Shown here in pieces: positions 49,401 to 59,255 of a stretch of DNA of 64,000 bases (its first letter is position 1; each line of letters begins with the position of its first letter). The stretch is from Cupriavidus necator. GTDB taxonomy: Bacteria > Pseudomonadota > Gammaproteobacteria > Burkholderiales > Burkholderiaceae. The notes below the pieces were generated by a model. The model was not told the DNA's origin, ran no database searches, and worked only from the letters and a program-made list of their open reading frames with translations. The stretch spans positions 372,001 through 436,000 of the forward strand of contig CP074386.1 of NCBI GenBank assembly GCA_022041995.1. The letters run 5' to 3'. The translations under genes were made by a program, and so were the position numbers.

Positions 49401-52400
49401 TGCCCGAATCCTCATCGAATCCCGTATAGCTGTACTGGATGGCGAAGCACTGGTCCAGAAACTGGGCCGTCACGTCCTCCTGATCGGGCGTAACGACCTG
49501 CGCGGCCGCAATGGGCAACAGGTTCTCCTTATCGTACGGCGGTTTGCCCACCAGCACATCGCCCTGCAACTGCGCAAAGCCCGGCAGCGGAATCGTCGGC
49601 AGATACAGCCTGTCGTCAGCCGAGGGGACCGCGCGGATGCGCCGCCCCTGGTAGCCGCCGCTGACGGCCAGTTGGTACAGCGTCAGGCAGTCCACCGCCT
49701 GCGATGCGTGCCGGTCCACCCCGTTCAGCCTGCGCTGCATCACCTCGCGCGCTTCGTCAAGCGCCGCCTCATCCCGCGGGAAATGCATCAGGGCCTGCGG
49801 TGGCAGCGTGTTAAATCCCGGCTGCTGCCCATCCACCAGCTTTTGCTGTGCCTCGTCGCCCCGTGCCTCCCTGACTGCCTCCCATGCCTCGATATGTTCG
49901 CGCACCACCGGAATGCGCATCGCCACGTCCCATCTCAGAAACCCGCAGCCGTCATTTGGACAGAGCGCGATGCGCTCGTGGTGTGGCCCTTGAAGCCTGA
50001 AGGGGTGCTGCGGCCCGGCCACGTCCTCAAACCAGCCCAGCCGCAACGTGCCCTCCACCACATGGTCAGGTGGCACCATCTCCATGAGCGCGCGTTGCAT
50101 GCGCGACCAGTCCTCGCGCTGCGGCGCCAGCTTCTGCGCCAGTTCCATGAAGGCGCTGCCTGGGGCACTGTCGGCATACCGCACTGCCGGCAGCACCGAA
50201 GCAGACGCGCTGCGGCCGGCGGCGATGTCCCGGGCTGACTTCCGCCGCCCCCGTGTCAGGCGGCTGCCGCCAAACATGTCGAAGCGCCAAGGCTCGTCTT
50301 TGTACTGGAACGTGCGCGCGAGCATGAAGGCGCTTAACTCCCCAGGCAGCCGCACCTCGACCAGCGGCTGACCGGTCAGGCGTGAATAAAACGAATACGC
50401 AGGCTCCGCCCCGTCGGACGACGCGGCGGGCTCCAGCTCCCGTCCCCGCAAGTCGACCGTGACATGCGTGGTGTCGCCCCCACTCGGTTCGGGTGGTACG
50501 ACGTTTCCCACCACTGTGCGCAGGCTCTCGTGGCGCGCTGCCAGATCGAACCGGCGAGGAGGGTAACGCGTCGTGAGGGCCTCCAGATGCGCCGCGCTGG
50601 CCAGCCGCAGATCCAGCGCGTCCAGGATCGCATCATCCGCCTCGATCTGCGCAATCAAGTTCCAGCTCTTTTCCTGCAGATCCGTCTCGATGAGCGGGCG
50701 CGTCCTGTCCAGCGTCTGTCGCACCCACTGCTTCAGAGTCTCCTGGTGCGTCTTCACCGACTCACGCCCGCCGCTGATGTAGCGCGGCTTCCACTGGTGG
50801 GCCACCACGGTGTATGCCTTGAGCACCTGATACAGTGACAGGGCCGGACAGCGCGTACCGCATGCTTCGTCGCCCTCCTTCAGGTGCAGCCCGGCACGAG
50901 CGCCTGCCCCGCCCGGGGCTTGGCGCAGATACGCGTCGATCTTGTGTTCTACGACTGGCTTCAGCGCGTCGAACGTCTGCAGGGCGCGCACCCGGTGGCG
51001 CTGCAACTGCGGGCTGCGCGCCAGCGGCAGCAGCCCCATGCACAGGGTGCCTACACTTTCCAGCGGTTCTTCGCGCAGCCGTCCTTCGAGACACAGCGTC
51101 ATGACACGCTCCAGCGCCGGCGTTGCGAGCAGCCGCAGCGCGTCGTGCATCCGCAGCTGGGCGAAAGCCTTGAGCAGCATACCCACATGGCGGCCCTCGG
51201 CGCTGTCGAAGCGTTCCGGATACAACTCCAGGTGCACCGCTACCCCGTCAGTACATCGCGTGCGAGAATGGCGTCCCCGTCTTCGTCCCGGCCGAGCCGC
51301 GCCAGCGCGTTGGCAATCTGGCCGGTCTGGCTGAATTCGAACGCGCTCCACTCGAGCGGAGCCCAGCCCAGGCGTGCCGCCAGACACCACGCCGCTTCAT
51401 GCAGGCCGCTTTCTTGCGGCCATCGGGACAGTGCGTGGAGGGTGCTGGCCACCTCCTGCGCGTCCATCGACTGGCGCAGCCGCGCATCGCCCTCAGCCTC
51501 CGAGGTCAGGCGATCGGCCAGCACCAGCGCCGCGGCGCGGGCCTCGTCCGCGTCCGGCCACTTCGAGAGCGCATTGAGCGCGTTGGCTACGGCCTGCGCG
51601 TCCATCGACTGGCACAGCTGGGGTTCCGAGCTAACGCGCTCGGCAGCCGCAGCGCGGCGTCTCGGGCCTTGTCTTCCTCCGGCCACTTCGAAAACGCGTT
51701 CAGGACGTTGGCCACGGCCTGCGCCTCCATCGACTGGCGCAGCCGCGCATTGCCCTCAGCCTCCGAGGTCAGACGATCGGCAAGCGCCAGCGCCGCGGCG
51801 CTTGCCTCGTCCGCGTCCGGCCACTTCGAAAACGCGTTCAGGGCGTTGGCCACTGCCTGCGCCTCCATCGACTGGCACAGCTGGGGTTCCGAGCTAACGC
51901 GCTCGGCCAGCCGCAGCGCGGCGTCGCGGGCCTTGGCCTGGTCCGGCCACTTCGAAAGCGCATTGAGCGCGGTGGCCACGGCCCGCGCCTCCATCGACTG
52001 GCGCAGCCGCGCATTGCCCTCAGCCTCCGAGGTCAGACGATCGGCAAGCGCCAGCGCCGCGGCGCTTGCCTCGTCCGCGTCCGGCCACTTCGAGAGCGCA
52101 TTGAGCGCGGTGGTCACCTCCCACGCATCCATCGACTGGCACAGCTGGGGTTCCGAGCTAACGCGCTCGGCCAGCCGCAGCGCGGCGTCTCGGGCCTTGT
52201 CTTCGCCCGGCCACTTCGAGAGCGCATTGAGCGCGGTGGCCACGGCCCGCGCGTCCATCGACTGGCACAGCTGGGGTTCCGAGCTAACGCGCTCGGCCAG
52301 CCGCAGCGCCGCCTTACGAGCCTCTTCCTTGTCCGGCCACTTCGAGAGCGCGTTCAGGGCATTGGACACATGTTTCGCCTCCATCGACTGGCACAGCTGG

Positions 52401-54531
52401 GGTTCCGAGCTAACGCGCCCGGCCAGCCGCAGCGCGGCGTCGCGGGCCTCGTCTTCGCCCGGCCACTTCGAGAGCGCATTGAGCGCGGTGGCCACCTCCC
52501 GCGCCTCCATCGACTGGCACAGCTGGGGTTCCGAGCTAACGCGCCCGGCCAGCCGCAGCGCGGCGTCGCGGGCCTCGTCTTCGCCCGGCCACTTCGAGAG
52601 CGCATTGAGCGCGTTGGCCACGGCCAGCGCCTCCATCGACTGGCACAGCTGGGGTTCCGAGCTAACGCGCCCGGCCAGCCGCAGCGCCGCCTCACGAGCC
52701 TCTTCCTTGTCCGGCCACTTCGAAAGCGCATTGAGCGCGGTGGCCACCTCCCGTGCATCCATCGACTGGCGCAGCCGCGCATCGCCCTCAGCCTCCGAGG
52801 TCAGACGATCGGCAAGCGCCAGCGCCGCCGCGCTTGCCTCGTCCGCGTCCGGCCACTTCGAAAACGCGTTCAGGGCGTTGGACACATGTTTCGCCTCCAT
52901 CGACTGGCACAGCTGGGGTTCCGAGCTAACGCGCTCGGCCAGCCGCAGCGCGGCGTCGCGGGCCTTGGCCTGGTCCGGCCACTTCGAGAGCGCATTGAGC
53001 GCGGTGGTCACCTCCCGCGCCTCCATCGACTGGCACAGCTGGGGTTCCGATGTGAGGCGCCGGGCCAGGCACCGTACCGCCTCGCTGGCCCGATGCGACG
53101 CCGGCCACTTTGAGAATGCATTGAGCGCGTTGGCAACATGCTGCCCGTCCATCCGCTGGCGCAGCCCCGCATCCGATGCCACGCGTTCGGCCAGCGGCAG
53201 CACCGCCTGACGCGCATCGGCTTCGTCAGGCCACTTCGAGAGAGCGTTGACCGTGATGGCCACCCCCAGCGCATTCATCGACTCGCGCAGCGGCGCGTCT
53301 GCCGCAACGCGCCTGGCCAGCTCCAGTGCGTTCTCCCCGACCCTGCCATCGTCCGACCACTTGCTCAGGGCATTGAGCAGATTTGACATATCCTGTGCGT
53401 TCAGCCCCGGGATCAGACCATGCGATCGAAGATGCCTGACAAGACCGGACACCGCATCGCAGCACGCCGGGCGCTCCGGCGCCTTGGACAGCGCATTGCA
53501 CAGCATGGCGGCTTGCCGTCCGTTCAGCCTGTGCAGCGCGCCCGGCCTCAGCAGTTCGGTCGCGATGCTTCGCAGCGCTAGCCGGCAGATCTCGCTGTCG
53601 GCATGCTTGCTAACTTGTTGGCGAAATGCACGTAGCTTGCAGCCGGCGCGCCCCGGCACCAGTCGGTGTCCACAAGATAGTGCGCCGCCAGTTCAACCGC
53701 CTCGCGAACGTCGTTGGCCCGCGCAGGCGGTATGTTCCTGACCTTGTTCCTGACCTGCAGTTTCTGCAAATACAAGTCCAGGAAGTGCAGGTTGTCGCCG
53801 GCATAGTCTGGGCGCAGAAAGACCAGTGCCTGCCCGTAGCCGTTGCGCTGTGCCAGCACGTTCTCCCTTGCCATCCGGATGGCAAGTTCAGGGAAATCGG
53901 CATCCTTCGCGTTGCCGGAAAGCACTTGCTGCTGCGCATACCGTTGGTTCCTGAGCTGCCGGCCGAACTCGTGTTCAGGATACGTCAGGACTCTCCCCAG
54001 ATTCCGGCTGCGGCGCTGTGGTTCGCTCGGCTCGATGCGCATCCTCGAGTGGTGCCTTTCATCCAGCGCTTCAATCGCATCGCGGGCCGGTCGCTTGCGC
54101 GATGGCGCCGCCGCGGCGATCTGATACCTCTCCATCCCGCTTGCAGCAAGGGTTGACCGCAGCTGCTGGTCCGGCAGGTTGCGCGTGCTGGGCGGCCACG
54201 ACGACTGGGCCCTGCGGGGTGCATCGTCCGCTGCTCGGTCTGACACAGGCCTCCCGCTACTCGGCAAAGCGCGCAACGGATGTCCGGCAGTATCCTCGTC
54301 CCCCTGTGGCCGTGAAGCGAATGCCCTTTGCCGTTGAGGTCCGGAATAAGGCTGCATCCTGCGCTGCTGGCGACGCGCTGCCAGGTCTTCCCGCCGCGGC
54401 AACGTGTCAAGGACCGTGTCTGTCCTCCGGGACGCAGGTTCGGGCCGCGAAGTCGGGGACTGTCCGGGTGCAGCCTCGTCAATCTTCTGATCGCCACCAG
54501 CGTCCGGACTCGCCGGGCTGCCAATTCTCAT
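46460..54531 (-). pseudogene. SKWP-repeat type III effector, copy C (frameshifts and IS1182 insertion)
   Basis: ATG 54531 with the same ribosome site and leader as copy B. The frame breaks near 53613 (AAGCTT reduced to AACTT), near 51643 (one C lost in GGCCAG), near 51246 (one base lost, giving VLTG and a stop) and in G tracts near 46650 and 46612. The open pieces are 54531-53578, 53659-51587, 51686-51240 and 51390-46528. Fifteen SKW repeats plus SRWP lie at 51415-53370. The DTDGDD motif and both RelA/SpoT-like modules are present in the 4.9-kb piece. IS1182 cuts the C-terminal domain. A clear pseudogene. Confidence 0.88.
51415..53370 (-). repeat. SKW repeat array of copy C (15 units plus SRWP)
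   Basis: Same unit as in copies A and B; one unit carries the single-base deletion at about 51643. Confidence 0.9.
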
Positions 54532-54909
54532 AGCTATGCCCCTTCTCCAGTAGTTACCTGGCAGGCTGTTAAAATAGCTCCGGCCGTTGTCATCGGATCG
54601 GGCGGGTAGACCGTTGAAACAAGCGGCTATGTCGGGATAGTGGAATCAGGACGAGTAAGCCCCAACTCAACAGCCATTACGGGGGGACAATCCGGACTCT
54701 TGAGGAAACAAGACGGGCGCATCTCATGCTGGCGGTGTCGATCAAGAGCGGAGATGGACAAGCACAGTTGGGATATCGCATTGGAGTGTTTGGCATCTTG
54801 CCAGCGTCATACTGAGGGCGTCGCGACGACGCTGCAAGATGCCATCGGTGGACGTCGTTTTGGCACGCAGGCAAGAAGGTGTCCTGATTCTCGATAACCT
54901 GAGAGAGAA
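54532..54909. other. Intergenic between XopAI-like and SKWP genes (copy C)
   Basis: Same sequence as 34261-34638 in inverted orientation. No gene and no PIP box seen. Confidence 0.5.
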
Positions 54910-55619
54910 TCACAGCAAGCCGTCACCTCGCGTGCACCGGCTCGCACCGAACTGCAACTTCAAGGCTTTGTCGTGGGTCTGCACAGTGTTCAGAGACAGC
55001 CGAGCGTATTCGATGTTACTTTCAGCATCATTCGGTGAAAAATTCGACCGCTTTACCAGTGCCTCGACGGCGCTGTACAGGCACTTCTCTTGTCGTGTTA
55101 TGTTGCAACAACTCAGCAAGGCGTGCGCTTGCTCTGCCGTGCCCGGGGTCTGGCAGGGTCGCCAGTATAGGGGTCTTCCTCCAAATGAAAGTTGTTCCCA
55201 ACGCCGATCGTTCGCACCACCGCCGGCTGGTCAGCGTCGGCAAACATGGCAAACTCCTTCGCCATCTCTCGATCAGATGACAAGTAGTGGTGTTCGCCCG
55301 AAGCAGTCACACCAGAGCTACTGAAATTCATCAGGAAATTTGCGCTTCCGCCATCTGTGGCTCCACTCCCTTTACGCTCGTTCACGAAGCCATTTCTGCG
55401 AAGAGATGACACGTGTTCGCGCTTGGTTTCATGCCAAAGAACGCTCTCCTGATAGACCCGTTTGGCAAATGGCACCAGTCCATTCAAGGTCTCATTTGAA
55501 TATGGTGATCGCGAAGATCCAGGCTTAGCTCTTTTCGCCTCAACGTCCGACTCATACCCATCGGAACCATAGTCGCTTGAAGCTCGCGCTCCACCACGCT
55601 TAGAAATGCAGCCGCCCAT
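54910..55619 (-). pseudogene. XopAI/HopO1-like ADP-ribosyltransferase effector, copy C (C-terminal frameshifts)
   Basis: The 168-residue frame (55619-55113) equals copy A, including H-E-T in place of H-G-T at position 64, and the same two C-terminal frameshifts follow (continuation to 54910). The myristoylation start MGGCISK and the upstream PIP promoter are intact. Because its promoter resembles copy B but codon 64 resembles copy A, this copy looks mosaic. Confidence 0.65.
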
Positions 55620-55650
55620 GACAATGGAATACCGGTAGTGAATTTCCTCG

Positions 55651-55713
55651 ACTGTACGGACCTACAGCGTCAACGTCGCTCGATCACCGCGAAAAAATGT
55701 GCGCTGGCGCGAA
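55651..55713 (-). promoter_or_regulatory. PIP/hrpII box and -10 for XopAI-like copy C
   Basis: Minus-strand TTCGC-N15-TTCGC at 55713-55689, a 32-nt spacer, then TACAGT at 55656-55651. Confidence 0.87.
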
Positions 55714-55752
55714 ACGGATCAATGCCGTTTCATGCGGGAATGCGACGGTTCG

Positions 55753-57187
55753 AGAGCTAAAGTCGAAAGTGGTGTACGGGCGGGGAATTTGAGGCGCGGA
55801 GTAGAGGGCGGTGGAGCTTTCCGCTGAGAATCTGATTGTCGAGATCGGAAACCAGCACACAAGAAAACTCCACCATGAGCAAGGATAAATGTAAAGAAGC
55901 AGTCGGTCTATCGGAAATCGGGCTTGGGCTCGAGGAGCTGATCAGGCGCGGGGCCCGGCGGGTCATCCAGGAGGCGATTGAAGTGGAGCTGGCAGAGCTG
56001 CTTGAGCAGTTCAGTAACGTCAAGACCTTGAGCGGCCAGCGCGCCGTGGTTCGCAATGGCTACCTCCCGGAGCGAGAGGTGCTGACGGGTGCCGGACCGA
56101 TTGCCGTGAAGGTGCCCAAGGTGCGCGACCGGTCCGGGTCTGGCGTGAAGTTCAACTCGGCGATCGTGCCGCCATATGTGAGGAAGTCACCACGGGTGAG
56201 TGCGGCGCTGCCCTGGCTGTATCTGAAGGGAATCTCGACAGGCGACATGAGCGAGGCGCTGTCGGTGCTGCTGGGCGAAGATGCCAAAGGGCTATCGGCC
56301 AACGTGGTGAGCCGATTGAAGGCGCAGTGGGCAGACGAGCATGCACGCTGGAATCAGCGTGATCTGTCGGCGGCGCGCTATGTGTATTGGTGGGTGGACG
56401 GCATCCACACGGGTCTGCGCAGCGAGGGCTCGGACGGGCAATGCCTGCTGGTGATCATCGGCGTCACGCCCGACGGCAGGAAGGAGCGCGTGGCGATCGG
56501 TGACGGCTATCGGGAATCGAAGGCATCGTGGGCGGAAGTACTGTTGGATCTGAAATCCCGCGGCCTGCAGGCTGGCCCGCTGGCGGCGGTCGGCGATGGC
56601 GCCATGGGATTCTGGGCTGCCCTGGAGGAGGTGTTCCCAGCCACGCGCGCCCAGCGTTGCTGGTTCCACAAGATGGGCAATGTCCTGAACGCCTTGCCAA
56701 AATCCCAGCACGGCCGCGCCAAGGCAGATCTGCAGGCGATTTGGATGGCGGCCACCCGCGCAGATGCCTTTGCTGCCTTCGATCGCTTTGTGACGATCTA
56801 CGGTGCCAAGTACCCCAAGGCCGCCGGCGTGCTCACCAAAGATCGAGACACCCTGTTGACGTTCTACGACTTCCCGGCCGAGCACTGGCAGCACATTCGC
56901 ACGACGAACGCGATTGAGTCGACCTTCGCGACTGTGCGTCACCGCACGACGCGCACGCGAAATTGTGTGTCACGAGCGACCTTCCTTGGCTTGGCCTTCA
57001 AGCTGATCGAGGAAGCCGAGAAAACCTGGCGCCGCATCAACGGTGCCGAACATATCGAACTGCTCCTGAAGGGCATCCCCTTCAAGGACGGTGCGCCGGC
57101 GCAAGACAATCCGCCGGATCAGCAGAAACTCGTCGCCTGACGACCGGCCACGATCAACCTTCGTACACCAGATTTGACTTTATCTCC
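55753..57187. mobile_element. IS256-family element, arm C
   Basis: Mirror of 31984-33418, with the same ends and the same position next to the PIP box. Confidence 0.8.
55836..57140 (+). CDS. IS256-family transposase (arm C)
   Basis: Intact 434-codon copy identical in protein sequence to the arm B transposase, with the same DDE motifs. Likely start ATG of MSKDKCKEAVG at 55875. Confidence 0.92.
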   Translation: MSRSETSTQENSTMSKDKCKEAVGLSEIGLGLEELIRRGARRVIQEAIEVELAELLEQFSNVKTLSGQRAVVRNGYLPEREVLTGAGPIAVKVPKVRDRSGSGVKFNSAIVPPYVRKSPRVSAALPWLYLKGISTGDMSEALSVLLGEDAKGLSANVVSRLKAQWADEHARWNQRDLSAARYVYWWVDGIHTGLRSEGSDGQCLLVIIGVTPDGRKERVAIGDGYRESKASWAEVLLDLKSRGLQAGPLAAVGDGAMGFWAALEEVFPATRAQRCWFHKMGNVLNALPKSQHGRAKADLQAIWMAATRADAFAAFDRFVTIYGAKYPKAAGVLTKDRDTLLTFYDFPAEHWQHIRTTNAIESTFATVRHRTTRTRNCVSRATFLGLAFKLIEEAEKTWRRINGAEHIELLLKGIPFKDGAPAQDNPPDQQKLVA

Positions 57188-57932
57188 AGACCCGACCGTT
57201 GCGACCCAATTCACAGCACGATACAGTAGCCGCCGCGACAGACGTAATTTCGAGGTCATGAAATTACAGATTGGCCACCGCTCATCTGCTGCTGTCGCAT
57301 GCCAGGCCGGAAGGCGCCTCAGGTTTCCAAGTCCGGTTCCTATACCTTGGAAGCGGGCTTTTGGTGAGCGTATATCAACGCGTTCGCTTCGTGTCGGGGA
57401 AAAATGGCTGGCAGACCGCTCCCCCGCCACAAGCAGGGTCTGCAAGAGTTTTCATAAGGGTTTATACTACGTCCGTCTCCTCCCTTTCTCCTCAAGGGAT
57501 TCGTGCCCGCCATTGCAGCGGGCTTTCTTTTGCTTGCGCTCCAAGGCGCCGTGGGGCCTGGCGCTGCCTGGCCGCCTACATGCACAGGCGCATTGCGCTC
57601 GCTGTCGGCAGGAAGGCTTTTTCCAGCGTGGAAGCAAGGCGGTAGGTAACGTTTGCGCCCAGGCGAGTCCAGGTCGTCAAAACGGAAACGAACCAAGTCC
57701 ATCTGCCTCAGCGCTTGCCTCCGGAAGTGGACAGCCCGCCAGCTTCACGCAGGCAGCGTGAGCTGCTGGACTGATCAGACGCTCTCCGACTCAAGACTCC
57801 CTACAACGAGCGCGTGGCGCGCTCGTCAGCATCCGCCGTGTCCGCGGGCCTGTGCCGATTCTGCAGGCGGTGATGCATCGTCTCGCAGCGGATCAACATC
57901 ATCGCCGCAGGTTCCTCATCCGCGCCGGCTAA
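57188..57932. other. Intergenic end of arm C, no gene recognised
   Basis: About 745 bp matching 31229-31983 inverted, except one extra C near 57420. It includes a terminator and the 3' half of the small membrane ORF, on the minus strand and truncated. Confidence 0.45.
57505..57530 (+). terminator. Rho-independent terminator (arm C)
   Basis: GCCCGC (57505-57510), a 7-nt loop, GCGGGC (57518-57523), then TTTCTTT. Confidence 0.75.
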
Positions 57933-59250
57933 GGAACGAGTGAGAAATAACTTCCCGAAGTGGACCTGGCGTGCGCAAAGCGACGCGGGTAAGATGTGAT
58001 GCCTCTGGAGGACAAACGATGCAGGCTGGTTACCGGGCTGAGGTTGAAACGCGGATGAAGCGGCTGTACGCGCGCTTGTCGGAGAAGGACCGACGGCGGT
58101 ATGCGGCTGTGGAGGCGGACAAGCTGGGCCATGGCGGTTTCGAATATATTGCGAAACTGTTTGAAATGGACCCGAAAACAATTAGACAAGGGCTAAAGGA
58201 CCTGGAAGAAGAGCTGGATCCGGTTGGAGAGCGGATCCGAAAAAAAGGGGCGTAAATCCAGGTTAACGGACCATCCGGAGTGGAACGCGGTATTTCTAGA
58301 TGTGGTGCGAGAGCATACGGCGGGTAATCCACAACACGGCATCATCTGGACGGATCTGAAGCCACGCGAAATCGCACAGGCGATGACGCAGCAAGTAGGC
58401 GAACGGGTGAGCGTGCGAACGGTCCGGCAGCTGCTAAAGCGCAACGGTTTTTCCCGGCGGCAATCACAGAAAAAGAAGTCGTTCAAGTCCCACGCACAAC
58501 GCGACGTACAATTTCAGCGTATTACGCAACTCAAGGCGGAATATCTCGAAGACGACCAGCCTGTCCTCAGCATCGATACGAAGAAGAAGGAGATGCTGGG
58601 CAATTTCTATCGCGACGGCAAGCTCTACACGCGCGAGCAGCTTGAAGTCCTCGACCATGATTTTCCGAGCTACAGCGAAGGCAAGGTCATCCCGCATGGG
58701 CTGTACGACATCGGGCTGAACAAGGCACATGTGAACATCGGGGTGAGCCGTGACACGACGCAGTTTGCCTGCGACAGCGTAGCGCACTGGTGGGAAAAAC
58801 AGGGTCGCGCCGATTATCCCCAAGCCACACGGTTACTGCTACTGTGCGATGGCGGAGGTAGCAACCCAAGTGATTCGTGGCTTTTCAAAGCGGATCTGCA
58901 AGATCTGGCAGACCGGCTCGGACTGGAAATCCGGGTGGCCCACTACGCCCCATACTGCTCGAAACATAATCCGATCGAGCACCGCGTGTTTCCACACATT
59001 ACGCGAGCCTGTGCTGGCGTAGTCTTCAGCAGCGTTAGTCTGGTTCGTGAACTGATCGAAAAAGCCTGCACAAAAACCGGACTGAAAGTTACTGCTGACA
59101 TTCTTGACGGAGTCTATGAAGCCGGACGGACAGTCACTCGTTGCGTCCGTGCTTCACTGAACATCGAGTACGACTCAACCTTGCCTGCGTGGAACTACAG
59201 CATCCGCTCACGGAACGCCGCATAGCGGGAAGTTATTTCGAGCACGTTCC
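57933..59250. mobile_element. ISAzo13-family element
   Basis: 25-bp inverted ends (57933-57957 and 59226-59250) match at 21 positions and begin GGAACG...AACTTCCCG. TAA flanks both sides (57930-57932 and 59251-59253), consistent with a 3-bp duplication or coincidence. The left side is the exact limit of the large inverted duplication; the right side abuts the Tn3 transposase start. Confidence 0.8.
58019..59225 (+). CDS. ISAzo13-family transposase, split by a frame change at A7G4
   Basis: ATG 58019 with a GGAGG site. The first frame (MQAGYRAEVETRMKRLYARL to RIRKKGA) ends at 58255. The main frame continues GRKSRLTDHPEWNAVFLDVV with the family motifs LSIDTKKKEMLGNFYRDG, LLLLCDGGGSN and APYCSKHNPIEHRVFPH. 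Both frames overlap on A7G4 (58240-58250); dropping one base there fuses them as RKKGRKS. Whether this is a mutation or slippage-mediated expression cannot be told from sequence. Confidence 0.8.
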
Positions 59251-59255
59251 TAAGG

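Larger units (their letters stand above)
44531..57929. repeat. Large inverted duplication, arm C
   Basis: Partner of arm B (31232-42292), in the opposite orientation; about 11.8 kb after subtracting the 1.6-kb IS1182. Confidence 0.85.
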
